Positions 35,040-46,139 of a DNA stretch of 64,000 nt are shown piece after piece. The translations under genes and the position numbers were made by a program. The notes under the pieces are model-generated. The model had not been told where the DNA came from and did no database searches. It saw only the letters and a list, made by a program, of their open reading frames with translations. Within the stretch, counting starts at the first letter, position 1, and each line of letters begins with the position of its first letter. Source of the DNA: Staphylotrichum longicolle (lineage: Eukaryota; Ascomycota; Sordariomycetes; Sordariales; Chaetomiaceae); the NCBI GenBank assembly GCA_019096155.1, contig JAHCVI010000004.1, forward strand, positions 3,286,001 through 3,350,000, written 5' to 3'.

Positions 35040-37859
35040 ATGGCCGCTGCAACCGCCAGTCCCCCCGTCATACCCCCGAGACCCTCCAAGAGCGACGACA
35101 AAGCATCGACATCCGCCCCGATGGTTCCCCCGAGGCCTACCAACAAGCGCGTCCATCGCCCCCTCAGTCCCAACCCCGAACGCTTCGCTCCCTCGCCCTT
35201 GAACGAGTCCGTCTTCCTCAAGTCGCCCAAGGGCCTGCAACCCCACAATGGCGACCCCATCCCGCGCTCCACGTCGGTCGAGCTGCCCTCCCTCGGCGAG
35301 GAGGGCAAGGAATACGATAACCTGGCCGAGGAGCTGAGCCCGTCCGACGACGGTAGTGCCAGTCCCGAGCAGACGCGGACCGTGGCCCAGGATCTCAAGC
35401 TCCACGCCCCGAAGCCGTCTCTGCCTGCGTCTAGTGCGAAGCAGCGCGTTATGGCCGTCACCCGCACCGACAGCGAGCGGGCTGCCTCGTTTGGCATCGG
35501 AAGGGCGAGCAGCATTGACGAGTCGACTGCCGCCCAGCCCTCGAACCGCAGTCTGAGGAAGAAGGCGAGTACCGCCAGCCAGCTGTCGACGGCCGAGAGC
35601 CACATCGACGACGAGCAGGGAATCCCGGAGATTGGCTTGCAGGTCCCCATGTACAAGAACGCCGGCGACGTTCAGGCTCCCTCGCCCGCCCCCGCCAGCG
35701 CCGAGGGCACAAAGGGCAGGCATCACACCCGCAAGACGTCGTCCCGCGGAAACCTGCCGCCCGGAAGCTATGGCCTGCACGGCCACGGGGTTGCGCCTCA
35801 AGACAAGCTGGAGAAGGCTTATTTTGAAAAGCACCCCGACCTCCTGCGGAAGGAGAAGGTGCAGCACCACTACGACCGTCCCAATGATTATTCCATGAGC
35901 CGCGAAGGGCTTGACAAGATTGTCCAGGAGACAGCGGCTCACGGCCATGGTCTTGGTAAGTTTGACCAGTGAACCTCCCGAGAGTCGATTACACGAGGAC
36001 TGACATGGCGTTTTTCTGCAGCCGTCAAAGACTATGCCGGGACCCCGAGTGACCAGGTCGGCTGGCAGGCGCTCGAGGAGTCGGCATCCAGGATAGCGTC
36101 GCCCGGTGTCGCGTCCCCCGAGCTTAAGCCCCAGGCTATCCACGTTGACGAGCCGAACCGCCGGAGGTCGGTCATGTTTAGTGACACTGAATCGGCGAAC
36201 GGTGCCGAAGAGGTCGACCGTCCATACACGGCCCCGATTCTGGCCGAGGACGAGGTTGCCAAGGACCCCAAGGGCAACGCCGCCCAGCCGGCAGTCACGC
36301 CTCCCTTTGAGTTGGAAGAGACTGGCAGCCGCCCGTCTAGCAGGCCCGCGAGCGTGCACCGGGGCTCTTCCTTTGAGCTGCGCTCTACCCCGCTGGAGGA
36401 TGTCGAGGAGTACGAGCCGCTTTTCAAGGACGACGATAAGAAAGACGTCCAGCCTCCTGTCAAGGAGGAGAAGAAGCACAGGAATTCGATCCCGAACCGC
36501 TTCCCCAGCGCCGATGTCTGGGAAGACGCGCCGAGCAGTGTCTTCTACACGGCCGAGGTGTCCACCCCTGAGCTCTTTGACGAACAGGACAAGGAGGAAA
36601 AACCATCGCCATCCAACATCCCGTCCCCTAGAGAAGGCGAGACGGCAGCCCAGGCCTTTGCCCGTCACCAGGAGGAGCTCGCCGAGAAGGAAGCCCACGG
36701 CCAGCGCGCCCTGCAGAAACCCGTCTGGGCGCAGCACCAGAAGCACCTCACTGGCGAAAAGTCAAGCGCCCGCCCGATCATGCAGCAACGGTTCCCCAGC
36801 CGTGATGTCTGGGAAGATGCGCCCGAGAGCCTGCAGCTCGAAACCACCGTCTCAACCCCGCAGCAGGACGATGCCCCCTCCCCGTCGCCGGCCGACACCC
36901 TCAGACCCGACATCCCCGAGCGCCCGCAACCCAAGTCCCCCGAGGTTTCGGCACCCGCGCCTGCACCCAGTGAAAAGCCCTCCATCCCCGACCGCCCCAA
37001 GCCGAGACAACCGTCGTCAACTGACGACAAACCGGCCATCCCGGAACGCCCGAAACCGGCCATCCCGCCTCGCCCCGTCAAGGCGGGCCCCACGTCGGGC
37101 GGCCTGGAACCCGCCGAGGCCGCCGCGCCGCCGCGCCAAAAGCCCGCCGTCCCCGCGCGCCCCATGGGCTCCAAGATTGCGGCGCTGCAGGCCGGATTCA
37201 TGAACGATCTCAACAGGCGTCTTCAGCTCGGCCCGCAAGCGCCGCCCGCTAAGAAGGAGGAGTCGCACGAGGGCGAGGGCGAGGGCGAGAAGGCCGCCGA
37301 GGAGAAGGAGAAGGTGCCGTTGGCGGATGCGCGGAAGGGCAGGGCCAGGGGCCCGCAGAGGAGGGCGCCTGCGGCTGCGTCTGTCGCCCCTGCGGCGGCG
37401 GCGGCCGAGGAGAAGTCGAAGCCGGCGGCGGCGGTGGTGTTTGGGGTTTCCAAGGCGGTAACGTTCTTTGAGATTGACCCTGACGAGGGCGTGGTCAAGG
37501 CTGGGGCGGAAGCTGCGTCCGCGTCTGCACCTGCGGCTGCCGCGGCGGAGCAGGAGAAGGAGGCACAGGAGAGTGCTACCGCTCCTCAGGCGGAAGCAGA
37601 ACCCCAGACTGCTCCTGCTCCAGCCCCGGCGTCTGAATCGCAAGCTGAAGCCGCCCCCGAACCGGACGCCAAGGCTGCGGTTACAACTGCGCCTGCGTCG
37701 GAGCCTCAAGCCACCGAACCCGAGCCCGAGGCCGCGACTGAGACCAAGTCTCTCGCGACCAACATGGCCGGCGAGACGCTGGTCGCGGAGCAGGTCAAGA
37801 AGGAAGACGATGGTGAGGACGAGGGTGGTGTGGAGCCTGTCAAGGTTGTGGAGAACTAA
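35040..37859 (+). CDS. aim21: AIM21-like actin regulator
   Basis: Aim21, with Tda2, controls barbed-end actin assembly at endocytic patches in yeast and binds SH3 proteins such as Abp1. Exons are 35040-35955 and 36022-37859 (917 residues). The start is the ATG in a CCCACCATGG context. The protein is almost wholly disordered, as in the family. It begins with PVIPPRPSKSDDK and PPRPTNKRVHRPLSPNPERF, both SH3-type motifs. Two related blocks, RFPSxDVWEDAP followed by VSTP, sit near residues 460 and 560. A series of PxRP motifs (IPERP, IPDRP, IPERP, IPPRP, VPARP) covers about 600-690 and leads into SKIAALQAGFMNDLNRRL, the conserved AIM21 helix. The C-terminal 200 residues are an Ala/Glu/Pro-rich tail ending KVVEN. 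No frame break is seen. Confidence 0.9.
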
Positions 37860-38440
37860 AGGAGGCCCACATGAAGGTTGATGGTGGCGGTGGCATGAAG
37901 TCAAAATGGTGGATGGGTGAGTGAGTGAGTCGTTGGATGAGTTGAAACGAAGAAGTGGTGATGTGCGGTGTCGTGTGGTGAGACGAGGTGTCTGGTTTGA
38001 ACGAGGGGGTGATTTTGCTTTTTGAGTCTTGCTGCTCGTCTTGCGTCTCGTCTTGCCTCGTCTTGCCTCATCTCGTTCTCTACTCTCTCCTTGTTTTGTT
38101 GACTTGTGGTTGGGTTCTCTGTGTGGGGTTGCAGCAGCGACGGGTGGAAAATATTCGTTCGTTTACATGAGTATCAGCATGGCATGATGCTGTGATGCTG
38201 TGCTTTCGCGGCAGTCAGTTGGCAGTGGTAGATGAATTGATTTTTGAGTATCCGGTCGCACCAAAGCAGGCTGTTTGTGGGAGATTAGTTGCTGAGTGAT
38301 CTTTATTTGTGTTGGGAGTGTTTCCGAAGTGGGATGGATGTATGTAGCAGATGATAGAGGGATAGACTGGTAGACACACACAGTTTTGCTCGCTCAACAA
38401 GCACTCCCCCTGCATGTGATTGACATGGTATCAACTCCCC

Positions 38441-38479
38441 ATCTTACACTTGCATCTTACACTTGCATTTTACACTTGG
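38441..38479 (+). repeat. 13-bp tandem repeat, three units
   Basis: ATCTTACACTTGC occurs twice in a row and then as ATTTTACACTTGG. It lies 3' of both flanking genes. Confidence 0.85.
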
Positions 38480-38484
38480 CGAGC

Positions 38485-38532
38485 TTAGAGAAAGTCTGGG
38501 TTTTAGAGAAAGTCTGGGTCTTAAAGTCTGGG
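38485..38532 (+). repeat. 18-bp-period tandem repeat
   Basis: TTAGAGAAAGTCTGGG occurs at 38485 and again at 38503, followed by a shortened TTAAAGTCTGGG at 38521. A related TAGAGAAAGGTCTG appears near 38605, and TGCTTTCCAT occurs after both blocks, suggesting older larger duplication. Confidence 0.8.
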
Positions 38533-38684
38533 TAGTATGCTTTCCATAGTTTCCTCACCCGACTCACGCTGCGGCAGCAACTCACCGCATCCATTCACTC
38601 GATCTAGAGAAAGGTCTGCTTCAAGAATGCTTTCCATGGGTCTACCAATCTACGACTGATGCCTGGAAATACCCTAAGCTACAC

Positions 38685-38873
38685 AAGTAAACAAACAACT
38701 TTCCGCTGATGCTGATGGGCCATCGAGGCTCCCCGATTCTACCCCCTGGGCAATCGTCCCTCGCATCTCGCGATCGTGATCCATAAGTAAACAACACTCC
38801 GCTAATGTTCATGGGCCGTCGAGGCTCCCCGATTCTACCACCAGGGCAATCGTCCCATGGATCTCGGCGATAG
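38685..38873 (+). repeat. 100-bp direct tandem duplication
   Basis: Two copies with a period of 100 bp start at 38685 and 38785, each opening AAGTAAACAA. Both share CGAGGCTCCCCGATTCTACC and GGGCAATCGTCCC with scattered substitutions and small indels. They lie about 100-290 bp beyond the Argonaute stop codon, so they could fall in its 3' UTR. Confidence 0.85.
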
Positions 38874-38974
38874 CCCCCAGCTTCGCTTCTCTGCTTCCCA
38901 AAAGGGAGGCTCAGTCCCCAATCTGTGCAGCAGCGCCCACCACTCTGCTGTATCAAACCTCCATCTCCACATCA

Positions 38975-41900
38975 TCAGATGTAGTACATGGAATCCTTGA
39001 GATTTGCATGCACGTTCCGGTCCCCAATGGTCTGTCGCTCGTGGGACGAGATGGACCGCACGTCCTCAAACAGCTCAATCTTGTGGGCGCGGGCGCGGGT
39101 GCAGACCAGGTCCGCATAGTACGCCGGCGGGCAGATGCTGACGGCCTTGGTGGCCCGGCCGTAGGCGTAGCACATGTCGTGCGTCAGCTGCTCGAGCTTG
39201 TTGGCCGCGTCGGCGCCGAAGCGGTGCCGGAAGATCTCGTCGAGCAGCACCGTGTAGTGGGCGGGCCGCGCAGTGCCTGGGGAAAGATCATGTTAGTTTA
39301 CACGCTGCTGGATGGGGAGGGACAGAGAAAGCATACCTTGGAGAGACGCGTGGGCCTGCAGGAAGAAGTCCCAGTAGCGCACATTGGTGACGCCGCGGTC
39401 AACGATGGTGCCCTCCTTGGGGCTCTTGGACCTGCTGTGGATGTGGTTGGGGTCGGTCGGGTAGAAGCGGGTCTGATGGCGCTTCACCGAGACAATGAGC
39501 GAGATGCGCGGCCCGTTGGACTTGGCCGGGTACGTCTCCTTGCAGGCCTGGCGGATGTGCGGCAGCTCCTTGTCGAGGACCATCTTAAACTGTCCTTCCG
39601 ACACGCCGTCGCGGAAGATGACAACGTTCTCGGGCAGTTTCCCACCATTGTGGTTCTGCCACAGCCTGAGGCGGTTCTTGAAGTGCTGGACAAACTGCCC
39701 CTTCGTGTTGGCGACCTCCTCGGCGCGGCTCTGGTTCTCCCAGGCCACCGCCGGCCATTGGGCAAGGTTGCTGTCGATGCTCGCCACCAAGCCCACCAGG
39801 CTGGGCGCATTATCGCCTGCGCCCGAGGGGAGGTTGGTAGGATGGGTGACGTCGTATCCCGCAAACATGGTCGTCCCCACAAGCCCCGTCTCGTCCTTGA
39901 CCTGGTGTTGACGCCGCCAAACTTGAGGTTGACTTTCAAGCCAACGTTGGCAAAGTATCCGAGCTGACCTTGGCCCTTCAACAGAAGCTCTTGTCGAACG
40001 CAGACAGAGGTGAAACCAAACTCGACGTCGGCAAGCTTCTTCACCACGTGGTATCTGGTGTGTCCTTGTCCGGAAGCACGACCAGAACAAACTCTGGGCG
40101 AGGCTTCTGGCTTGCGATCTTGCTAAAGGCACTCCGCAAGGCTTCTTCGGACCTGTCCTGGGCGCGATGGCCGTAGGCGGGATGGCTGCCGGTTCATCTG
40201 AATCCCCATGTTACCGTCCAGGAATTTGGCGAAGTTCGCGACGGTGGTTTTGATAAGCTCATGGGGCCCGTTTCCGATCGTCAGGAATGTCCAATTCGCG
40301 ATGCGCTTCCCGGATGCCCACACCCTGACCCCCTTCATCAGCCAGCTGCCATCATTGGGAATGACGGACTGAACAGAAGTTCCCGACTTGTAATTGACGG
40401 TGGGAGGGGAGAGCTCGCGGCCCTGAACGGTGATAAGCTGCTTGTCGACGGTGATGCCAAAATTCTTCTGCAAACCAATAGTTAGCGCTTCTGTGCGTAC
40501 GACAAACTCTGACAGTCGCCAAGACTCACCAGCAACTTGTTGTCGCTGTCCAGGGCCAGCAGGGTTCTGGCCGAGGTGGTGATAGACTCGGCATTTGCCG
40601 GGGGCGGGCGGCAGGCAAACTTGATCATTGCGTCCGCCTCGCCCCCGGACAGCTTGGTCTTCATCGGCTGGCCAGGGAGCAAAGTGCAGAGCTCAGCCAG
40701 AATATAGATTGGCTTGGTCTGTGTCCCGACGTTGATCAGCGGGAGACCAGATTTGGCTCTGATGTTGTACCCTGTATCAAGTTAGATGTGAGTTGAGAGA
40801 AGGGAGGCAGATACAGGTGCTTACTGAGCTCGTAGTATTGTGCGACAATGATGTAATCGCCGTATTTCAGCTTCGGGTGGGCTGTTGCCGCATCTTTGGG
40901 AGCGCGCAGGAAGAACTTGGCGGTAGCGGCACAGGGGAATGGGAAGTTCGCGTGTTGAAACTTTGGGCGCTGTTCGTCCCTCCCACCATCCCGAGTGGTG
41001 GCTAAGCCGGCAATGCCCCGCTCAGTTGTGACGAACTCACCGGGTTTGTCTCCCGGGACCTGGCATCTGATCCGCGATCTGGAGAGGAACTTGTGCAGCT
41101 TTTGAAGCGCTGCTTTCTGACTCTCCGTGTGAGAGTTCGGGTCCTCCAGCCTTGTGAGCCCATATGACTGAAACAGCGCAGCGAGCGGGAATTCCTTGCG
41201 GAAAACTCCATGCGTCACATTGGTGTTGAGCAGCAGTCGGCCAGTTGCGGGGCGGACACTCTGGACATAGCCGCGCAGGATGTCGAGCAGGCTCCCATCA
41301 GGGAGCTGAGTGGCGGCGTCCTTCCTCGCGGCGTCGACGGCAAAGAAGCGGTTCCGACCAACCGCAGCCGTGTTCGGGTTCGATCTCGGCGTGTGACCCA
41401 GCACCACACCAAGCGCGTCAATCTCGCTGGGATACTTGGGGAAAATGGAGTCGTTGGCCGGGTCCTCGAGTGTCTGCAAGTAGCCCATCAGACCGTTCAG
41501 GTCGATGGATGTCGGTCCGTCGAAGCGGACAAACCACGTCTCGGGATTGCGGCCTGGCTCAACGAGGTCGACTGACATGATGGCGTCGGCCGGAAGCTGG
41601 AGCTTCTCCAAAGCCACAAGCTGCTGCTTGTACTCGGTCGCAACAACGGCCTTCTTCAGGTTGACCAGGGCGGCTTGAATAATCTTGTACAGCTTCTTGC
41701 CCTTCGGCTCTTTGGGGCCCTGTTGCTCGTCACCCGGTTGCGGTTGCCTCTCCGCGCTCTTACCCTTGGCCTTCTCCTTCGCGGCTTCGTCTTGCTCCTT
41801 GGTCACTCTCTTAGAGGTGACTCTGAGGTCGTACTTGTACACCAGCTTCGCCACGGGGTTCATCTTAAAGTAGTTGGCCCAAAGGACGATCGGGGTACCC

Positions 41901-42494
41901 TTGGAACCGTGAGCGGGCCGGAAGGGGAAGAACGCCTCCTTGACGGAGAGGGCGGCCATCTGGGACTCAAGCTTGGCACCAGCCGGCGGGATACCGTGCT
42001 TCTTGATCCAGAGATCCTCAAGCTCCGTGACCTTCTTCTCTGGCTCGGGGACCTTTGAACTTCCGCCGCTACACGACACGAAGGGTGGTTAACATCACCA
42101 CGCGTGACCTGTTCTCATGGGCAACTTACGTGAAGACATTGGGACCGAAGCCGCCACGACCAGAACTCGGGCCTCGATTGGCGCGGAACTGACCGCGGTT
42201 TCCACGACCACCTCCTTGGTAGTCTCCACGACCACCTCCTTGGTAGTCTCCACGACCGCCTCCGTGGTAGTCTCCGCGACCACCACCTTGGTAGTCTCCG
42301 CGACCGCCGCCCTGGTAGCCGCCTCCGCCTTGGTAACCGCCGTCGTGTCCACGGCCACCGCCTTGATAACCGCCTCTGCCTTGGTAGCCGCCACGATCGC
42401 CGCCACCACCGCGGCCACCGCCACGGAAGGCCTCTCCGCCTCGGCCGCCGGCGCTGCCGCGACCTCTGTTACCACGGCCGCGATAGTCGGACAT
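38975..42494 (-). CDS. Argonaute protein, frameshifted as given
   Basis: Argonaute binds small RNA and cuts target RNA in fungal RNA silencing (QDE-2/SMS-2 class). Exons on the minus strand are 42494-42130, 42068-40825, 40771-40530, 40467-39337 and 39276-38975, about 1,095 residues. The order is an RGG/GYQGG-rich N-terminal tail (first exon), the N domain (WANYFKMNP, then YKYDLRV), a linker and PAZ (exon 2, with FFLRAPKD and KYGDYIIVAQYYELR), MID and PIWI. PIWI residues GYDVTHP and FRDGVSEGQ plus the late PAYYADL give a D-D-D catalytic set, as in QDE-2. In exon 4 the frame must change three times: near 40170, near 40052 (LPDKDTP to YHVVKKLADVEFG), and near 39906 (FGGVNT to QVKDETGLVGTTMF). 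The last two each fit one missing base. Paralogue identity (QDE-2 or SMS-2) is not decided. Confidence 0.85.
42201..42320 (-). repeat. 24-bp in-frame repeat in Argonaute exon 1
   Basis: Five units of 24 bp lie head to tail (starts at 42201, 42225, 42249, 42273 and 42297 on the plus strand). On the coding strand each encodes an eight-residue D-Y-Q/H-G-G-G-R-G unit. The first two copies are identical; the others differ by one or a few bases. Looser GGYQGGGG copies continue to about 42440. Confidence 0.88.
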
Positions 42495-44021
42495 GGTGAC
42501 GCAGGGATGAGAAACTGTGGAAGGGTCTGTGTGTGTGGATGTGGTGGTCAGAGAGAGAAAACGAGAGAACGATCAAGCTGGATGGATGGAATTTCCAATA
42601 TATGTAGGCTTACCGTTTCCTGCGACGAGTTGTTTGGAAGTAGGTCGGTCGCCTTGCAAACAGCAAAAGGCGAAAGCCGATGGATGAAACTGGCAGGATG
42701 TCGAAACTGGGTTGCTGGGATTGTATAATCTATGCAATGAGCCGTCGTCGACCAAAAACGTTGCAAGACTCTGCTGTGAGCTGAAGAAACTCGAGCAGCT
42801 TGCCGATGGATGATGGTGTTGGGCAGGAGTGCAATAAACTTGTGGAGATGTGGGAATGCCGAAGTAGATTTGGGAAGAGGAAGGAGGTTGGTTCCAGGTT
42901 GTTTGAAAAAAGGAAATGACAGCCGTGGGTGATGACTGCAGAGAGGGAAAGAGTCAAAGGGCTGATTGGGATGAAGTTGTGTGACCTAAGGTACGAATCA
43001 CCTTCCGGCGCCCGTTTGCTTGACGTGTGCAAGTGGTTGAAGCTGGAAGGAGTGGCAATGGAAGCTCACGAACAGACGAACAGGGGTCAGCTGCTTTCCC
43101 AATCAGGAAACGAGGCAGGATGGAGGAGAACAATGTTGCGGGGCAACTGGGATTTGAACATTCAAAAAGAAAACTCCACTTGGTGTGAGAAAGAGCGAGG
43201 ACAAGAAGGTGGTTGTTAAAAGGACCACAAGACAAACGGAAGAGCGGTCAGGTATCCATGTTACTCGGCCTCGGCCTTGCGATGACAGCGCAAGTCAGGC
43301 ATGAATGATGCGTCTACTGCAGTCGGCCTCATTGCATGCCCCCAAGATCAAGTCTGCTGGCGTGAAACAAGTTGTGTGATAACGTTATGGAGGCTGAACA
43401 AGGGACAAAAAAGTGGGCTTGGTGGTCGAGGAAATGCTGTGAATGCAACCCTCCCCACGCAGTTACAAGTGTGGGGAGCCTTGAACAGGGGTCTTTATTC
43501 AGCTGAATGCTGAATCTTGGTGCTGGCAGGAACGTGAGCTTGTGCTTTCAGTTTGTAACCTTTCCAGATTGTCAGGAAGTCAGAGTGACCTGAGTGTGCT
43601 GTGCAGCGAGCAGATCTGTCACCACTCGATTTTCACCATATTCCATTGTTATCGACATTCCTTTGATGGCCACCGCTGCTCCCTGTTCCCTCTCAGTCCC
43701 ATCCACGCCGCCTTGCTGGCCTCACGCAGTGTGCCTGCCCAGCCGAATAGGGCGCGTGATTCGGTGAGATGCTGGGATTGTCACGGCACACACCCTTGCT
43801 TTTTCCGGGAGCGTGGGCCGCCAGATGCACAAGCCAACCACACCTGCCCCACGAAGCCTCAGATGTCATGCTCGCCGCCTCCCGATGCAGCTGGCCGACG
43901 ACATGAGGGTTTCTGACCCTCATTCGCCATGGCTCTGTTTGTTGCATCTGACAAACACACCATCGTCTCCTTGTTGACCCAACCTCAACGCCTTGATGCA
44001 ACAAAAAGTAATGCCCAGACT
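42495..44021 (-). promoter_or_regulatory. Argonaute promoter region and NRAMP 3' flank
   Basis: These 1.5 kb lie upstream of the Argonaute start (to the left) and downstream of the NRAMP stop (to the right). Nothing coding is supported. CT-rich tracts on the minus strand near 42540-42900 fit a leader of the Argonaute gene. Confidence 0.45.
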
Positions 44022-46139
44022 TTATGACCCCTTTCCCAGCAACACCAAGTTTGCAACATTCATGACCGCAATGATGAGCCAGACCACCACCCCAAACGCC
44101 GTAACAAACCAGCTGTTCGCCATGGACACAACCTCCCAATCACCACCACCACCAGCCTGCCGATGCCGCCACCAGCCCCCTCGGGCTCCCCTTACCCAGC
44201 GCTTCACACTCGCCCCTAAACCACCACCTCCTCCAGCGCTACCTACATCAACACCTCCCTCTCCACCACCATCTCCCTCCCTCATATCCCCTCCCTCCTC
44301 CCCCACCCCCAACCTCCCATAATGGCCCCCAAACCGCGCCAACCCAGGCCTGACCACCATGTACCGCTCAACCGACGTAAACCAGATCAACGGCGCGCTC
44401 ACAAACGGCAGCGCGACGCTCAGCGCCACCTGGCTGCCATTCAGCGCGCGGTCGAGCCCCTCCCTCCCGACGGCGCCCGCGATGACGATGCTGGGCGCGA
44501 TGCTAATCGACCGCGTGACCAGCCGCCGCAGCCAAGGGCGCAGCGTCCAGCGCAGCGCGCCCTCGCTGACCATCTGGCCCGCGATGGTGCACACGATGCC
44601 CGCCGAGACGCCCGAGAACAGGAGGGCGAGGGCGAAGACGGTGCCCGCCGCGGGGGAGAGGGAGGTGGAGAGGAGGGCGTGGATGGCGAAGAGGTCCGCG
44701 TCGAGGTCCTCGTTTTGTGGATCTGAAGAGGAGGATGAAGAAAGGCTGGCGCCGGCGACGATTAGGATGGCGCTGTTGACGAAGAGGGCAAACGTAAAAA
44801 GGGAAAGGGCGAGCTCGGCGATGGAGTACTTGAGGGAGTGGCGGATGGCCGAGAGCGAGGGGATGTAGTCCTTGCGGACGTCATCCCCAGCGGTGTTGCT
44901 GCCGTTGAAGAGGGAGGTGGCGGGCGTCGCGGGCGGGGTGGGCGGAGGAGGCCGGCCTTGAGGTCGTAGTCGTAGAGGCGGGCCTGGACGATGCCGGAGC
45001 CAAGATACAGGCTGTGCGGCATGACGGTGGCGCCCAGGATGCCGCAGGCCTGGTAGAGCGCCGTCTGCTCGACGAGCGCGCTCGAGGGGAGGTAGCCGCG
45101 GAAGACCTCGCCCGGGGACGCGTCCTTGATGAGCGAGAGCTGGATGCAGAAGCAGATGACGACGGCAAGCACGAGGAGCATGACAAAGTACTCGAAGGCG
45201 CGCAGCCCTCGCATGGGTCCGGTGGGACGGTAGAAGACGAGGATGAGCATCACCTCCAGGATGGAGAGCGCGCAGCCTGCTACGAGTGGGATCTGGGGGA
45301 TGAGCAAGTTCAGGGCAATGGCCGTTCCGATCACCTGCGGGCCCGGTTAGCTCTTTGGAATCTCAACCCAGACCGAAAGTGCCTGACCTCGGCAATGTCC
45401 GTCGCGATGATGGCGGCCTCAGCCATGGCATACAGCACGTAGTTTAACCAGCGAGGCAGAAAAGCCCGGCAGGCTTCGGCGAGGTTGAGCCCGCTGACGG
45501 TGCCCAGCTTGATGGACAGACTCTGGAGAAAGATGGCAAAGATGTTGCTGAGCAGGACAATGAACAAGAGACGGAACCGGTACGAGGCACCGGCGGCAAC
45601 GTCCGTAGCATAGTTGCCAGGGTCAACTGGCGAGGGGCGTCAGTTAACCTAACCCCCGTTTACATTCATCCGAATCGGGCGGGTGGCATACTGTACGCGA
45701 CGGCCACCATGAATCCGGGCCCGACAAACTTGCCAAAGGTCAAGATGGTGTCCTTGGCCCGGCTGAGCCGGGACTTGACCGGCAGGCTGCCGTCAGGGTT
45801 ATGCCCTCCACCCGAGGCAGGTGGATGCCCATCTCGCGGAGCCGCACCCTGCCCGGTATCACCGGCGTGCAATGCCTCGCGGGCTAGACTGGTGGAGGAA
45901 GCATTCACCCTGACGACCGCCGCATCCTTGGGCTTGCTCGGACCGTCAGGGGTGATTGAGTCCGGGGGATCAGGCTGTCCCGAGTCCATCGACATGGGAC
46001 GTGCTTGTCGCCGAAGCGCCCTGGTGTTTGAGATGCCATTGAGGTCCTGGTTTGTGGTCAAGTCGTTGGATAAATGCGGCGGGCTCTGGTTGTAACCGTC
46101 CCCGGGCTGCGGCTCGTCGGTTCGTGAAGGGCGGTTCAT
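44022..46139 (-). CDS. NRAMP-family divalent metal transporter, frameshifted as given
   Basis: NRAMP/SMF proteins import Mn2+, Fe2+ and related metals by proton symport. Exons on the minus strand are 46139-45692, 45626-45388 and 45334-44022. The start opens MNRPSRTDEPQPGDG and a long Ser/Pro-rich cytosolic tail precedes TM1. TM1 has the metal-binding signature AYIDPGNYATD (about residue 151, created across the first intron), and TM6 has GATVMPHSLYLGS (about residue 332), so both unwound-helix motifs are intact. The second donor is GTCAGG, which is non-standard. Near 44945 the frame changes: ARLYDYDLKAGLL must continue as PPTPPATPATSLFNGSN in the next frame, which one added C achieves, making the total exactly 667 codons. 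The remaining helices follow, ending NVANLVLLGKGS. Target membrane (plasma membrane, vacuole or endosome) is not clear. Confidence 0.88.

Larger units (their letters stand above)
37860..38974. other. Convergent intergenic region with tandem repeats
   Basis: This region lies between the 3' ends of AIM21 and the Argonaute gene. It contains three separate tandem-repeat blocks (listed apart) and no supported gene. Confidence 0.5.

Noticed and set aside
34977..36746. Long open frame of 589 codons antisense to AIM21
   Set aside because: It is the mirror of a GC-biased coding region; composition is Leu/Gly/Arg-rich with no domain, and the sense strand has an intact, recognisable gene.
38642..38956. 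Minus-strand open frame across the 100-bp duplication with a repeated CPGGRIGEPR peptide
   Set aside because: The peptide repeat is a by-product of the DNA duplication, whose period (100 bp) is not a multiple of three; no start context or similarity.
42201..42320. Regular 24-bp units considered as a CRISPR-like array
   Set aside because: No spacers; units are contiguous, in frame and code for an RGG tail in a eukaryotic gene.
42117..42728. Open frame rich in T-T-S-L-V-V repeats opposite Argonaute exon 1
   Set aside because: It is the reverse reading of the 24-bp RGG-encoding repeat.
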